64,000 nt of DNA, taken from assembly GCA_964399535.1 (NCBI GenBank), contig CAYNRE010000027.1, positions 215,439-279,438 on the forward strand, written 5' to 3'. This stretch comes from CAYNRE01 sp964399535 (GTDB lineage Bacteria > Planctomycetota > Planctomycetia > Pirellulales > CAYNRE01). A model generated the notes under the pieces. That model made no database searches. It was not told where the DNA came from and saw only the letters and a list, made by a program, of their open reading frames with translations. Below are positions 27,938-36,639 of the stretch, one piece after another. The translations under genes were made by a program, and so were the position numbers. Position 1 is the first letter of the stretch; each line of letters starts with the position of its first letter.

Positions 27938-28708
27938 TTACTCGTCCTCGTCGCTCTCGCTGAGATCGTCGAATTGGCCCGATCGTCCCAGGGCGTTGCC
28001 ACTGCCGGTGACAACCGGGCTGGCCAGCGCCGAGCGCTCGATCGTCAGCTCGATGGCTTGATCTTGGTACTCAAGTAACGCTCGTCGTGGGCCGATCTGG
28101 GCCAGCACCAGGGTCAGGCCTGCCTCGCAGGGAACCTCGCTTCCCTCGCGGTAGACCCGGCCGTTGATTAAGGCCGACCGCTGCCTCGGTCCGACTACGG
28201 TGCTGGTCAGGTGCAGCCCCAGCGATTGTGCCGTGAGCTTGGGGGTCGTCACGGTCGGCTCGGCAGCCGTTTCGTCGGCCGGGAGCGTCGCCGAGGCAAG
28301 CCGCACCTCGCGAAACGGATCGCGCCCCGGAATGGCAACCCAGGTCAACGGGCCAAAGGCCAGGGGTAGCCGATCGGTATTCAGCCCAGCCCAGCCCGGC
28401 CCGCCGGATGGAACGACATTTTCATCGAGCCAGCGAGCGCGGGTTTGCCAGTCGAGCGAGGCGCTCGGTGCTGCTCCCGCCGGGGTTGTCGCCGCCGAAG
28501 TGCCCGCACCTGCCAGCGGCGTGCCGGCGGCGGCCGCCCCCACGGGGGTCGGCGGCAAAGGCTTCGACTTGCCCGAGAGGCTCTTCTTGGCCAGCGGAAC
28601 CCAAAAGTACAGCCCCACCAAGAGCAACAGGCCGAGCGCAGCCGCTTTCTTAGGGCTGGCCTTGAGCTCCTTGAGGAACTGGGCTTTGAGCGATTTCGAC
28701 TTTGCCAC
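27938..28708 (-). CDS. PilP/GspC-like inner-membrane assembly protein
   Basis: This 256-residue protein has a basic N-terminus, then a single membrane helix (AALGLLLLVGLYFWVPLA, residues 19-36), a proline-rich linker and a periplasmic part. The C-terminal 90 residues (LTSTVVGPRQRSALINGRVY, REGSEVPCEAGLTLVLAQIG) match the small beta-barrel HR/PilP domain pattern, in which a ligand-like loop and an alignment subunit contact the secretin N-domain. It lies between the PilO-like gene and the secretin gene, exactly where PilP or GspC is expected. Identity as PilP rather than GspC is not decided by sequence alone. Confidence 0.72.
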   Translation of the reverse strand: MAKSKSLKAQFLKELKASPKKAAALGLLLLVGLYFWVPLAKKSLSGKSKPLPPTPVGAAAAGTPLAGAGTSAATTPAGAAPSASLDWQTRARWLDENVVPSGGPGWAGLNTDRLPLAFGPLTWVAIPGRDPFREVRLASATLPADETAAEPTVTTPKLTAQSLGLHLTSTVVGPRQRSALINGRVYREGSEVPCEAGLTLVLAQIGPRRALLEYQDQAIELTIERSALASPVVTGSGNALGRSGQFDDLSESDEDE

Positions 28709-28836
28709 GGATTCGGTCCTACTCGGCGGCCCGGTTGCCGGCCGGGCGAGCTGCGCGACCGCGCAGCTTCAAACCCTTTGCCCGGGCTCTCTGTGTATCG
28801 GACGGTTCGCAGGTCTGACTGATCGGAAAATCCTCG

Positions 28837-29367
28837 CTAACCCGCAAAGACCACCAAACTCAGCTCGCACTCCAGCGGTTCGTCGGGGTTTCCGGGGCGA
28901 GACATCTCCATCTTCTCGACCCAGATTGCCTGATTTGACTCTTCGAGCTGTTTGAGGAAGTCGTACACCTGTTGGAACGAGCCTTCGAGCTGGATCTCGA
29001 GCGGCAGCTTCTGCAGCGAACCAACGGGCTCAACCGCGGCCGGCTCGAGCCGAGTGGTCGACACGCCCGATCGTTTGGCCAACTGGCTAATTCGTCCTAG
29101 GGCCTGACTGAGTTGTTCCGGCTCGGCGAGCCGGGCTTCCCAGGTTTCCAGATACCGGGTCAGGGCCTCGTTCTCGTCGCTGAGCGGCCCGAGTTTGGCG
29201 GAAAGCTGCTGGGCGTCGCCGGCCGATTTTCCGATGGCTCGCAACTCGACCCGCAGGCGCTCCATGTGGGAGCGGTTGGGCCGGAAGATGCCGAAGTAAT
29301 AGGCGATTCCCAGGGCCACCAAGGGCAGCGTCACATACAGGCTTCCGCGGGGCAGGGTCAACTTCAT
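28837..29367 (-). CDS. pilO: PilO/GspM-like alignment-complex protein
   Basis: This 176-residue protein has one N-terminal membrane helix (YVTLPLVALGIAYYFGIF, residues 11-28), a coiled-coil region with heptads (HMERLRVELRAIGKSAGDA, NEALTRYLETWEARLAEP), and a C-terminal ferredoxin-like fold including PLEIQLEGSFQQVYDFLKQL, the best-conserved PilO segment. It overlaps the upstream PilN-like gene by 4 bp. PilO pairs with PilN to link the cytoplasmic PilM ring to the secretin via PilP. The order M-N-O-P-secretin is intact here. Confidence 0.85.
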   Translation of the reverse strand: MKLTLPRGSLYVTLPLVALGIAYYFGIFRPNRSHMERLRVELRAIGKSAGDAQQLSAKLGPLSDENEALTRYLETWEARLAEPEQLSQALGRISQLAKRSGVSTTRLEPAAVEPVGSLQKLPLEIQLEGSFQQVYDFLKQLEESNQAIWVEKMEMSRPGNPDEPLECELSLVVFAG

Positions 29368-30161
29368 GGGGCGAGCTCCCGAGCGAGGGGGCGAAGCGCC
29401 ACGGATGCCGCTGCGGAGCCCGGCGCGGGGTCGTTCGGTGCGGGCACCCCGTGGAAACCCGGCTGCACGCGCACCAGCACCACGAAGCGCACCGAGGGCC
29501 GGTCGCCCGTTTCGCGCTGGAGAGACTGAATCCGGGGGGAGTCGAGCAGCGGCGACTGTTCCAGCTCGGCCAGGTAGCCGTGCAGGTCGAGCGGGTCGGC
29601 AACCGTGCCGGCCAGGCTTACGTGCAAGTGGGCCTTCAGGTGGTGATCGCGCAGGTGGGCCAGCGCCGCCTCGTCGAGCGACGGAGGGGCCGTGGGCAGC
29701 GCCGCGTCGGTCGGGGGGGGTGCCGCGTCGCCGGGCGAGCCGTTTCCCCCTTCGGGCATCACCCGCACGATCTCTAACCGTGTCAGGGTGATCTGCCGAG
29801 GCAGGGGCGCGATGACCGCCGACAATACCAGGCTGCGCAGCCAGGGCTGCCGCAAGCAGGTAAGTACTTCGGCCCGGGTGCGCCTGGAACCAAGTTCGGC
29901 TTCCAACTGCCGGAGCCGCATCAATACTTCGGACGATTTGACCTGCTGATGGCGGGCCATGGCCAGCGCCGCTTCGAGCGAGCGCCGGCTGCGGCGCTGC
30001 TGGGTCGAAACGCTGGCGATGACCAGCGCGAATACCAGCACCACCACGAATCGCCAGCCGTAGCTGGCCCGCTCGGCGTGTTGCTCGCGGTAGCTCTGCG
30101 GCAGAAAGTCGATGACGCTTGGTGCCGCGGGGCGGGGCTCTGCGGAAGTGTTTTTGGCCAT
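29364..30161 (-). CDS. pilN: PilN/GspL-like assembly protein
   Basis: This 265-residue protein starts with a cytoplasmic tail containing SVIDFLPQSYREQHAERASY, equivalent to the PilM-binding (I/V)NLLP motif of PilN. A membrane helix (WRFVVVLVFALVIASVS, residues 36-52), a coiled coil (RRSLEAALAMARHQQVKSSE) and a periplasmic ferredoxin-like domain follow (HLHVSLAGTVADPLDLHGYL). It starts 13 bp after the PilM gene and overlaps PilO by 4 bp. The C-terminal 20 residues are proline/alanine-rich. Confidence 0.82.
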   Translation of the reverse strand: MAKNTSAEPRPAAPSVIDFLPQSYREQHAERASYGWRFVVVLVFALVIASVSTQQRRSRRSLEAALAMARHQQVKSSEVLMRLRQLEAELGSRRTRAEVLTCLRQPWLRSLVLSAVIAPLPRQITLTRLEIVRVMPEGGNGSPGDAAPPPTDAALPTAPPSLDEAALAHLRDHHLKAHLHVSLAGTVADPLDLHGYLAELEQSPLLDSPRIQSLQRETGDRPSVRFVVLVRVQPGFHGVPAPNDPAPGSAAASVALRPLARELAP

Positions 30162-30174
30162 GGCCGGGTGCCGC

Positions 30175-31224
30175 CTAGTCTCGTAGGGCCAGACCGGCGG
30201 CCACGTCCCACTGGGACTTGCGGCCGGGGATGGAAACCACGTCGTACACCCGCAGCGGGTCGCCCAGTTCGGTCTTCAAATCGATGCGCCTCGCCAGCGC
30301 TTCGACCAGGGCGGGCCAGGCCTCGCCACCGGTGACCACGGCCCGCGCCAAGGGCTGGCCTCGAAAGGTGACGCTGTGGTAGCGAATGCACATCGACAGT
30401 TCATCGGCCAGTTGCTCGACGACCGGTCGAATCGCTTCCTGCACGCTCCGTGCAACCTCGGCGTCTTGCTGGTCGGCGCGGCGGTCGCCGTTGTTGCGCC
30501 GCAGCGTGCTGGCATCGGCCAGGTCCATGCTCAAATGCCGGGCAACCGCTTCGTCCATGTGCCGGCCGCTGATGTCGATATATTTGACGAACAGCGGGTC
30601 GGGGCCGCGGGCGATCAGCACCAGCGTGCCGCCGGCCCCAAGCCGCACGTACAGCACCCGCTGCTGCTGGTCTTCGTCGCGGCGATACTGTTTGGTATAC
30701 GAGCGGAGCATGGCCAAGGGCTCGACGTCGACCGCGATCGGCCGCAGCCCGCTCTCGGTTACCGCCGTGAGGATTTCGTCCAGCACGGGGCGATGACAGG
30801 CCATGAGGATCACCTCGCGGCGGGTGCTTTCTCCCTGGCGCACGTCGGCCGCCTCGAGAAAGCGCAGTTCGGCCTCGTCCAGGGGAAACGGCAGCCGGGA
30901 CTCAGCCTCGCGGCGGACCAGCTTCTCCAGCTCGTCGCCCGTGGCCTTGGCCACGCGGATGTTTTGCACGAAGAGCTGCCCGGCCCCCAGGCAAACCACG
31001 GCTTCCCGGCCGCGAAAGTCGCGCCCCTTGCGCAGTTGGCGGAGCGAATCGATCCACTCGCGTCGGCGCTCCGTTGCCGGCGGCGGGTCCTCTCCGCCCA
31101 GCTCCCAGCGGCCCGTTTCCAGCACGGCGGTCCGGGCGGCGTTGAACTGCAAGAGCTTGATCGAGTGGCCGCCGATGTCGACGCCGATCGGATGGTTCTT
31201 GGTTTTCGGCCACCAGGCAATCAT
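30175..31224 (-). CDS. pilM: PilM-like actin-fold ATPase of the pilus/secretion machine
   Basis: This 349-residue cytoplasmic protein has the PilM/FtsA-type nucleotide fold: IGVDIGGHSIKLLQF (phosphate 1 motif, residues 12-26), AVDVEPLAMLRSYT, LYVRLGAGGTLVLIARG (phosphate 2) and LARAVVTGGEAWPALVEALA (adenosine motif). PilM forms a ring binding the PilN tail and docks onto the assembly ATPase. It is followed 13 bp later by the PilN-like gene and preceded by a prepilin gene. All expected motifs are visible and the length is normal (about 350). Confidence 0.93.
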   Translation of the reverse strand: MIAWWPKTKNHPIGVDIGGHSIKLLQFNAARTAVLETGRWELGGEDPPPATERRREWIDSLRQLRKGRDFRGREAVVCLGAGQLFVQNIRVAKATGDELEKLVRREAESRLPFPLDEAELRFLEAADVRQGESTRREVILMACHRPVLDEILTAVTESGLRPIAVDVEPLAMLRSYTKQYRRDEDQQQRVLYVRLGAGGTLVLIARGPDPLFVKYIDISGRHMDEAVARHLSMDLADASTLRRNNGDRRADQQDAEVARSVQEAIRPVVEQLADELSMCIRYHSVTFRGQPLARAVVTGGEAWPALVEALARRIDLKTELGDPLRVYDVVSIPGRKSQWDVAAGLALRD

Positions 31225-31272
31225 GAGTTGCGCCTAATCGATTCTCGCGCGCTTGCCGAGTTCTCTGGGGGG

Positions 31273-31968
31273 TCAGTACGTGGGTGCCGCCGCCGTGAAG
31301 GATCCGACCGTTGCCAACCCCGTGGTGGGGTTCACCCGCACGCTCACATAGCGCCGTCCGCTACCCGCGCCCGCCTGGAGCCAAACCACGGTTTCGTCGC
31401 CGATCGTGGTTTGGCCGTAAACGTCGAATTCCACGCTGCTCACCGCGCTCGGGCTGGTCCCCTCGCGGCGCACGGTAAGCATCCGCACGGCGCCAGGGGA
31501 GAAACCGGGCAGTTCGTCCAGATCGGTGACCCAAGCGGTGGCGGTGTCGTGCGGCGATCGAAACGAGGTTGAGGGCAGCGTGTTCAGCGCCGGATTCGTG
31601 CCGCTATGAGTAAGCGTGTAGCGGTTGGCCCCCAGATCGAACGCGATCTGGTGAGGGCTTCCCCGGCCGATCGACAGTTCGCGGCAGGCATTCAGATCGG
31701 TTACCAGCACCCGGGCCGCGGCTTGGAGCCGGTCGTGCAGCGAGGGCTCCAGGGCGGGGATCGCCACCGCGGTCAGAATGCCGATGATCGCCACGACCAA
31801 GAGCATCTCGATCAGCGTCAGACCCCGCCGGGGGGCCCAGCCTGCTTGCCCCGCTCGCCCGTGAGTCGGCCCCCCTGCAGACCGCGCGCGGTCAGCGGCT
31901 TTTCGGCGCGCTGACCACTTGCAGCTTGCCGGAACGTAGCAGCGCGTTTTGTTCCTTGAGCTGGGCAT
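31273..31968 (-). CDS. Prepilin-type pseudopilin (GspH-like)
   Basis: This 231-residue protein carries the class III prepilin signal RRGLTLIEMLLVVAIIGILT with cleavage expected after Gly49 and Glu at mature position 5, followed by the hydrophobic helix. The mature domain is mostly beta (LGANRYTLTHSGTNP, SVEFDVYGQTTIGDETVVWL), consistent with GspH/FimT minor pseudopilins. The only start codon that keeps the signal sequence is ATG 31968, which places the first 77 bp inside the end of the preceding small gene. The leader is therefore unusually long, about 49 residues. It is inserted next to the PilM gene. Confidence 0.83.
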   Translation of the reverse strand: MPSSRNKTRCYVPASCKWSARRKAADRARSAGGPTHGRAGQAGWAPRRGLTLIEMLLVVAIIGILTAVAIPALEPSLHDRLQAAARVLVTDLNACRELSIGRGSPHQIAFDLGANRYTLTHSGTNPALNTLPSTSFRSPHDTATAWVTDLDELPGFSPGAVRMLTVRREGTSPSAVSSVEFDVYGQTTIGDETVVWLQAGAGSGRRYVSVRVNPTTGLATVGSFTAAAPTY

Positions 31969-32137
31969 TGATTTCCCGCAGTTGCACGATCATTTCATTG
32001 CGCTGCTCAACCGCGTTGGCAAACGGTAGGTTGCCCTGGGGTTGAGCCTGGGTGCTCTGGAGAAAGCCTAGCACGCAAATGGCTAGCAAATTCAGCACTA
32101 CCAGTACGGTCCAGCGGGAGGTGTTCGATTGACCCAT
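31892..32137 (-). CDS. Small membrane-anchored coiled-coil protein
   Basis: This 81-residue protein has an N-terminal membrane helix or signal (TVLVVLNLLAICVLGFLQST, residues 10-29). A heptad-patterned segment follows, NEMIVQLREINAQLKEQNAL, that should form a coiled coil. The ATG at 32137 begins MGQSNTSRW. It lies inside the prepilin gene series in the same direction and its 3' end overlaps the start of the GspH-like gene by 77 bp. No family is recognised. A role as a small assembly or scaffolding subunit is a guess from position. Confidence 0.72.
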   Translation of the reverse strand: MGQSNTSRWTVLVVLNLLAICVLGFLQSTQAQPQGNLPFANAVEQRNEMIVQLREINAQLKEQNALLRSGKLQVVSAPKSR

Positions 32138-32268
32138 GGGATTCGGCTCCTTGCCAAGAATGCGAAAAACAAGCGGGGGAACGGCGAGTTCGGAGGGCAG
32201 GGGGGGCTGGTCGCCCCGCGCGGGCTGCTCGGCGCGTGCCCGGGTTAATGGTTTGCCGAGGGATGCCG

Positions 32269-33774
32269 CTACGGCAGTTCCGCGATCTCCAAGACGTTCC
32301 AGTACAAACCAGCATCGCCGCTGCCGACGGCATAAAACGGATTGGTGAAACTAAAGTATTGATCCTGCCGGATGGTAGTATCCGGTTGAATCGTCAAATC
32401 CGGAACCGGGTTGGCTCCGAACGCGGCGGCATAGTTGGGGAAGTACGGATGGTCGTCGTTCGAGTATTGGAAAAAAAAGTACACCAGACTCCAGGGTTGC
32501 GAGCTGAATTCCTCACGGGCTTCGTAGCGAAAGCGGTTCGTGACGACTCGGCCATTGATCGTGTATTGCAGCGATTGGCTGCCCGAAGCAGTCCGAAACT
32601 CGGACCAACAGACCACGTTGCCCCGAGCCTGGCCCGTGGCGGGCGAGTTCAGCCGCACGGTATCGGCAATCGCGACCGGCATTTCCACCGCCGTGGAATT
32701 GCCCTGCACGTTGACCAGGCTGGCCGGCTGGAGCTGTACGTTCTGTCCGGAGACTTGGAGCGTGCCGGTCACCAGCAACGTTCCCTGAATCGTGACGTTG
32801 TCGCCTAGCGTTAGCGACCCGTTGCGGTAGAAGATGCCCAAGGGGTTGGTCACCGGGTCAGGCGCCAGAGTAACTCCGCTGAGCGAACTACTGAGCGCGG
32901 TCATCTGAAACAGCGGACTGCCCGGATAGAGCCGATAGCTGCCACCATTGGCCGAGATGGACATCGACTGGCTGTTGTCCTGGCTAATGTTTCCGATGGT
33001 TACGCCGAGTTGCTGGGTAAACAGGTCGCGCGTCGACGAGCTCGTGGCCGAGTACGGCAAGAGCAGCGGGCCGCTCACCGGCCTGTAATCGCCCAGCCCC
33101 GCGGCGCGCATGCTGTTCAGGTCCGACAAATAGCGCTGCCGCGAGGCAGTGGTACTGGGCGCCGAGCTGGCCAGCGAGACACTCCCCTGGGCGCGAATCG
33201 GTCCTTCGATGTGGCAGGGAAGCTGCAGCTCGAAGCTCTGCGTGCCGAACTGGTACACGGTGTAGGGAGACACGGCTTCCCACGAGGAAACCACGCTGGC
33301 AAGTGCCCGGGGAACCAGTTCCACAATCGCCCGAATCTGCCTGGTACTCTGCAAGCTGGGTTGCGAGGGGTCGACCGAGGTGCCGGTAACGGTCAGGGTT
33401 ACCCGTCGCGGCCAGGCGGCGTAATCGGCTGAGCTGGGGGTGAGCCGCGGATCGCCGGCCTGGTACTCGACCGAGTACGATTCCGTGCCGCTCAACGAGC
33501 CGCTGAGCGTGGTGCCGACACCGGCCCAGGTGCTCTCGTGCATGCGAGCCAGGCCGGTCGAAAGCCCCGCCGTGGCGGCGACGCGGGCTTGCTGGCGGTG
33601 GCCGCTGTTCGACTGAATCTGTTGCGTCGTGGCCTGCGAACGGAGCGTGGCGTACGACAGGCTCAGCGAAATGGCCAGCAGGCCCAGCAAGACCAGGATC
33701 GCCATGGCGGGGCGACGGCGCGGACGCGCCAGGTAGCGTCGCCGACTTGTCGGGGCGAATCTGGCGGGCGTCAT
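32269..33774 (-). CDS. PilX/GspK-like minor pilin-type protein
   Basis: This 501-residue protein has a basic N-terminus followed by a hydrophobic helix (MAILVLLGLLAISLSLSYAT, residues 24-43) resembling PilX/GspK-type proteins that lack the canonical glycine-Phe-Glu cleavage site. Residues 45-150 continue the helix with QQARVAATAGLSTGLARMHE, typical of this group. The rest is a large beta-rich domain with many Ser/Thr/Tyr repeats and a segment with polar-strand periodicity (LTLGDNVTIQGTLLVTGTLQ). Its stop overlaps the next start by 4 bp, in the order expected of minor pseudopilin genes. Function is likely tip assembly or substrate recognition. Confidence 0.75.
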   Translation of the reverse strand: MTPARFAPTSRRRYLARPRRRPAMAILVLLGLLAISLSLSYATLRSQATTQQIQSNSGHRQQARVAATAGLSTGLARMHESTWAGVGTTLSGSLSGTESYSVEYQAGDPRLTPSSADYAAWPRRVTLTVTGTSVDPSQPSLQSTRQIRAIVELVPRALASVVSSWEAVSPYTVYQFGTQSFELQLPCHIEGPIRAQGSVSLASSAPSTTASRQRYLSDLNSMRAAGLGDYRPVSGPLLLPYSATSSSTRDLFTQQLGVTIGNISQDNSQSMSISANGGSYRLYPGSPLFQMTALSSSLSGVTLAPDPVTNPLGIFYRNGSLTLGDNVTIQGTLLVTGTLQVSGQNVQLQPASLVNVQGNSTAVEMPVAIADTVRLNSPATGQARGNVVCWSEFRTASGSQSLQYTINGRVVTNRFRYEAREEFSSQPWSLVYFFFQYSNDDHPYFPNYAAAFGANPVPDLTIQPDTTIRQDQYFSFTNPFYAVGSGDAGLYWNVLEIAELP

Positions 33775-34724
33775 GGCTTCACCTGATAGTACAAGGACAC
33801 CGAACCCAACACGCCAACGGCCTGAGAATCGCTGCCGATCGTGATCGCGTTGCTAGCGGGCTCGACGAACTGCAGTTCGATTCGCAGCCAGGCCTGGCGG
33901 GTGCCGTAATTGGTTCCCTGCCAGTCTTGGGGCCAACCCAGGTTGCTCCAGGTGCGCGTGCCGGCCTGGTACTGCGACCAGGCGGTTGCCGACGGCGTCA
34001 GGGTCCGCACAAAGCGTGCGGCGCCGCGCAAGTTGGTCGAACTGGTGCGACCCCCGCTCGTGCCACCCACTCCGATCGCGGCTTGCAAATCGGTGCTCGC
34101 CCGCCGCAAGAGCGACGAAAGCACCACCTTGCGCGTGCTGTTGGCCACCTTGATCGACTCGACCAGGTTCACCTGGGCGGCATCGTTTAGCGAGCTGTCC
34201 AGCGGCAGGCTGCGGCTGTCGCCGGGGGCCGAAAGTTCCACGAAATCCGCAGGGTTCGCCGGGTCCGGACAAAAGAATACGCACTCGCGCACCAGGGGGG
34301 GGCCGCTGGCGTTGGCTGGCGGGCCCGTGGGAGACCAAACCACCAGCGTGTCGGGAAAGGTGTAGCTCCCGGCTTGCGCCGTGACCACGCCGAAGCCAGG
34401 GTGATCGACGGTTGCGTAGGCCGAGGTAACTCGGCGGTTGATCCGTTCCAGGATGACCCGAGCCTGCTGGGCGATGTCGGACTGGTTCTGGCTGTACTCC
34501 CATCCCTGGCGCACCGTGGCCGCCAATGTGCCGGCCACGCCGATCACGATGCTCATCACCGCCGTGGCCATCAGCAATTCGGTTAACGTCAAACCGTTGG
34601 GCCGTCGCCGTTGGTTTTGAACGGGGACCGGGCTGGCCGGGCCGGTGCGGTCTGGCCAGGCCAAAAGCCAGGCAGGGCCCCGACGGAGGCGGTGCGCGGT
34701 TGGCGCATTAGAGCGAGGGTACAT
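33771..34724 (-). CDS. Prepilin-type protein (GspJ/PilW-like)
   Basis: This 317-residue protein has a class III signal NGLTLTELLMATAVMSIVIG with cleavage predicted after Gly44 and Glu at mature position 5. The long mature helix continues as VRQGWEYSQNQSDIAQQARV, then ERINRRVTSAYAT, characteristic of GspJ/PilW. The C-terminal part is beta-rich. It overlaps the previous pseudopilin gene by 17 bp and the next gene by 4 bp, so translation is coupled. The 44-residue leader is longer than the usual 6-25. Confidence 0.85.
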   Translation of the reverse strand: MYPRSNAPTAHRLRRGPAWLLAWPDRTGPASPVPVQNQRRRPNGLTLTELLMATAVMSIVIGVAGTLAATVRQGWEYSQNQSDIAQQARVILERINRRVTSAYATVDHPGFGVVTAQAGSYTFPDTLVVWSPTGPPANASGPPLVRECVFFCPDPANPADFVELSAPGDSRSLPLDSSLNDAAQVNLVESIKVANSTRKVVLSSLLRRASTDLQAAIGVGGTSGGRTSSTNLRGAARFVRTLTPSATAWSQYQAGTRTWSNLGWPQDWQGTNYGTRQAWLRIELQFVEPASNAITIGSDSQAVGVLGSVSLYYQVKP

Positions 34725-35301
34725 AGCCCACCACGCGACGGAGGTCGATCAGTTTCCGTTCGCCGCGCCCCGGCTGGCTCACGTACGCCCGCACATGCAC
34801 GGCGCGGTAGCTGCTCGATTGGCCGCTCGAAAGCCGGGTGGTCAGGTCGCTGGCGCTCACGTAGTACATCTGGCATTCCACCCGATAGCGGTTGAAATAG
34901 GAGCTCGGAAGGATAAAGTTCGGGTGCCGCGTGCCGCCGGCGCCGTCGTCCTGGCCGTAGACCACTCCGGCCGGATCGCGCGGGGGCTGGTTCGAGACCC
35001 CGTGAAAGTCGTCCATATCATCGAACAGCAGCCGGCTCTGGCCCGAGATTTCGACGCTGCCCGGCCCCAGGGAGGAACTGCGGGGGTTGGCCCCCGGTTC
35101 GCAGTAGCGCTTGCCGCTCAACTCGTCGAGGTAAAGCTGTGCCAACCCGGCGGCGTTCAGTTGCTCGATCGACGCATCCGAGGCGTCGAGCGCGCTGGCC
35201 AGCCCCATCAGAACCGCCAGCCCCGCCACCGAGGTGAGCGATACGGCGAGCATCGCCTCGATCAGGGTGAAACCGTCTGTGGTTCGACCGCGGCCTGGCA
35301 T
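34708..35301 (-). CDS. Prepilin-type protein (GspI/PilV-like)
   Basis: The ATG at 35301 is preferred: it gives a short leader MPGRGRTTDG before the cleavage site, followed by FTLIEAMLAVSLTSVAGLAV. The in-frame ATG at 35418 adds 39 residues without features. The 197-residue product has the hydrophobic helix and then SIEQLNAAGLAQLYLDELSG, typical of GspI/PilV minor pseudopilins with their A/N-rich second half of the helix. It is the first gene of the long minus-strand secretion/pilus series. No promoter is obvious in the 249 bp between it and nadC. Confidence 0.85.
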   Translation of the reverse strand: MPGRGRTTDGFTLIEAMLAVSLTSVAGLAVLMGLASALDASDASIEQLNAAGLAQLYLDELSGKRYCEPGANPRSSSLGPGSVEISGQSRLLFDDMDDFHGVSNQPPRDPAGVVYGQDDGAGGTRHPNFILPSSYFNRYRVECQMYYVSASDLTTRLSSGQSSSYRAVHVRAYVSQPGRGERKLIDLRRVVGYVPSL

Positions 35302-35550
35302 GGCACTACTGCCCCCCGGGGCATGGTATCGATCGATGCTCGCACACCGCCTCAGACCGGCCGCCGTATCCCGGTGCCAGGCACGGCGCAACGGCCAGCC
35401 CGGGCGCGCCAGCACCACGATCGCTGCGCAACTCTAGGTCGCCCTGGGCCGGGGTCAAATCCGGACGATCCGGGCCGGCAGATATGACCCCTAGATTCGG
35501 CCGGGACCGAGCAACGGGCCCAGCCCGGCCGCGAGGCCACCCCGGGGGGG

Positions 35551-36477
35551 CTATTCCCAGTCGAGCGCAAGATCCAGCCAGGTGGCCGAATGCGTCAGCG
35601 CGCCCACGCTGATGCGGTCGACACCGCTGCGGGCTAGGGCCGCCACGGTTTCGAGCCGCACCCCGCCCGAGGCCTCCAGCCCTACCCCCGGCGCTACCGC
35701 ATCGCGCATGGCCACGGCCTGGCTCAGCCCGGCGGGGCCCAGGTTGTCGACCAGCACCAGGTCGGGCTGGGTGGGCAGTACCTCGGCCAACTGGTCGAGC
35801 GTGTCGACTTCGACTTCGATCAGAAAGTTGGCGCGGGCCTCCTTCGGCAGGGTGCGTTCGACCAGGGCCCGAGCCCGCTCGACCGCCTGAGCCGGCGAGA
35901 ATCGGCCCGCGCCGTGCTGCTGCTGGCCGAGCGCCAGGTGGTTGTCTTTAATCAGCACCGAGGCATACAGGCCCGCGCGGTGGTTGAATCCGCCGCCGCA
36001 TCGCACGGCGTACTTTTCCAACAGGCGATAGCCGGGCAGGGTTTTTCGGGTGTCGTAGATGCGCGCCTGGGTTCCCGCGACGGCATCGACAAACCGCCGC
36101 GTTTGCGTGGCGATTCCGGAAAGATGCCCCACCAGGTTTAGCGCCACCCGTTCGGCGGCCAACAGGCTGCGGGCTGGCCCCTGGATGGTGCCCAAGACCT
36201 GGCCCGGCGCAACCCCCTGGCCATCGGCCGCGGCGGGCTGCCAACGCAGCTCGCTGCTATACTGCCCCCAAACCTGGTCCAGGGCGCTCAGCCCGGCGAG
36301 GGTGCCCGCCTGGCGGCAGACGAGCCTCGCCTGGCCGATGGTGCCCTCGGCCACGAGGGCCACGGTGGTCCAGTCGTACCAACGGTCGAGGTCTTCGCGA
36401 ATCGCCAGCGGCAACAGCGCCGACAGCGACTGCCGCGTGCGTTCATCCCAGGAGATTTCGGCAAAGTCTTTAGTCAT
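35551..36477 (-). CDS. nadC: Nicotinate-nucleotide pyrophosphorylase (quinolinate phosphoribosyltransferase)
   Basis: This 308-residue protein catalyses quinolinate + PRPP to nicotinate mononucleotide in de novo NAD synthesis. Visible signatures: NLVGHLSGIATQTRRFVDAV, YDTRKTLPGYRLLEKYAVRC-type substrate/PRPP loop (TRKTLPGYRLLEKYAV), HRAGLYASVLIKDNHL, IEVEVDTLDQLAE, LVLVDNLGPAGL and LEASGGVRLETV. All residues expected for the dimeric decarboxylating phosphoribosyltransferase appear present and the length is normal. It lies upstream of the pseudopilin genes in the same direction and divergent from the ComEA-like gene. No nadA or nadB is in the window. Confidence 0.96.
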   Translation of the reverse strand: MTKDFAEISWDERTRQSLSALLPLAIREDLDRWYDWTTVALVAEGTIGQARLVCRQAGTLAGLSALDQVWGQYSSELRWQPAAADGQGVAPGQVLGTIQGPARSLLAAERVALNLVGHLSGIATQTRRFVDAVAGTQARIYDTRKTLPGYRLLEKYAVRCGGGFNHRAGLYASVLIKDNHLALGQQQHGAGRFSPAQAVERARALVERTLPKEARANFLIEVEVDTLDQLAEVLPTQPDLVLVDNLGPAGLSQAVAMRDAVAPGVGLEASGGVRLETVAALARSGVDRISVGALTHSATWLDLALDWE

Positions 36478-36639
36478 GTCGCAGTCTTCATGTTTGTTTC
36501 AGGCTGACCGGGCCGGTCTCGCGATGGCTCGGGAGCCCAGACTGGTGAGCTGGCCCGCCGCCGCGGCTTCGGTCCGGTTGCGGCGCGGCTCCGGAAACCG
36601 AGTTCCAGCGCCCGGCCGGGCGTTGCTGAGTTTGGCAAC

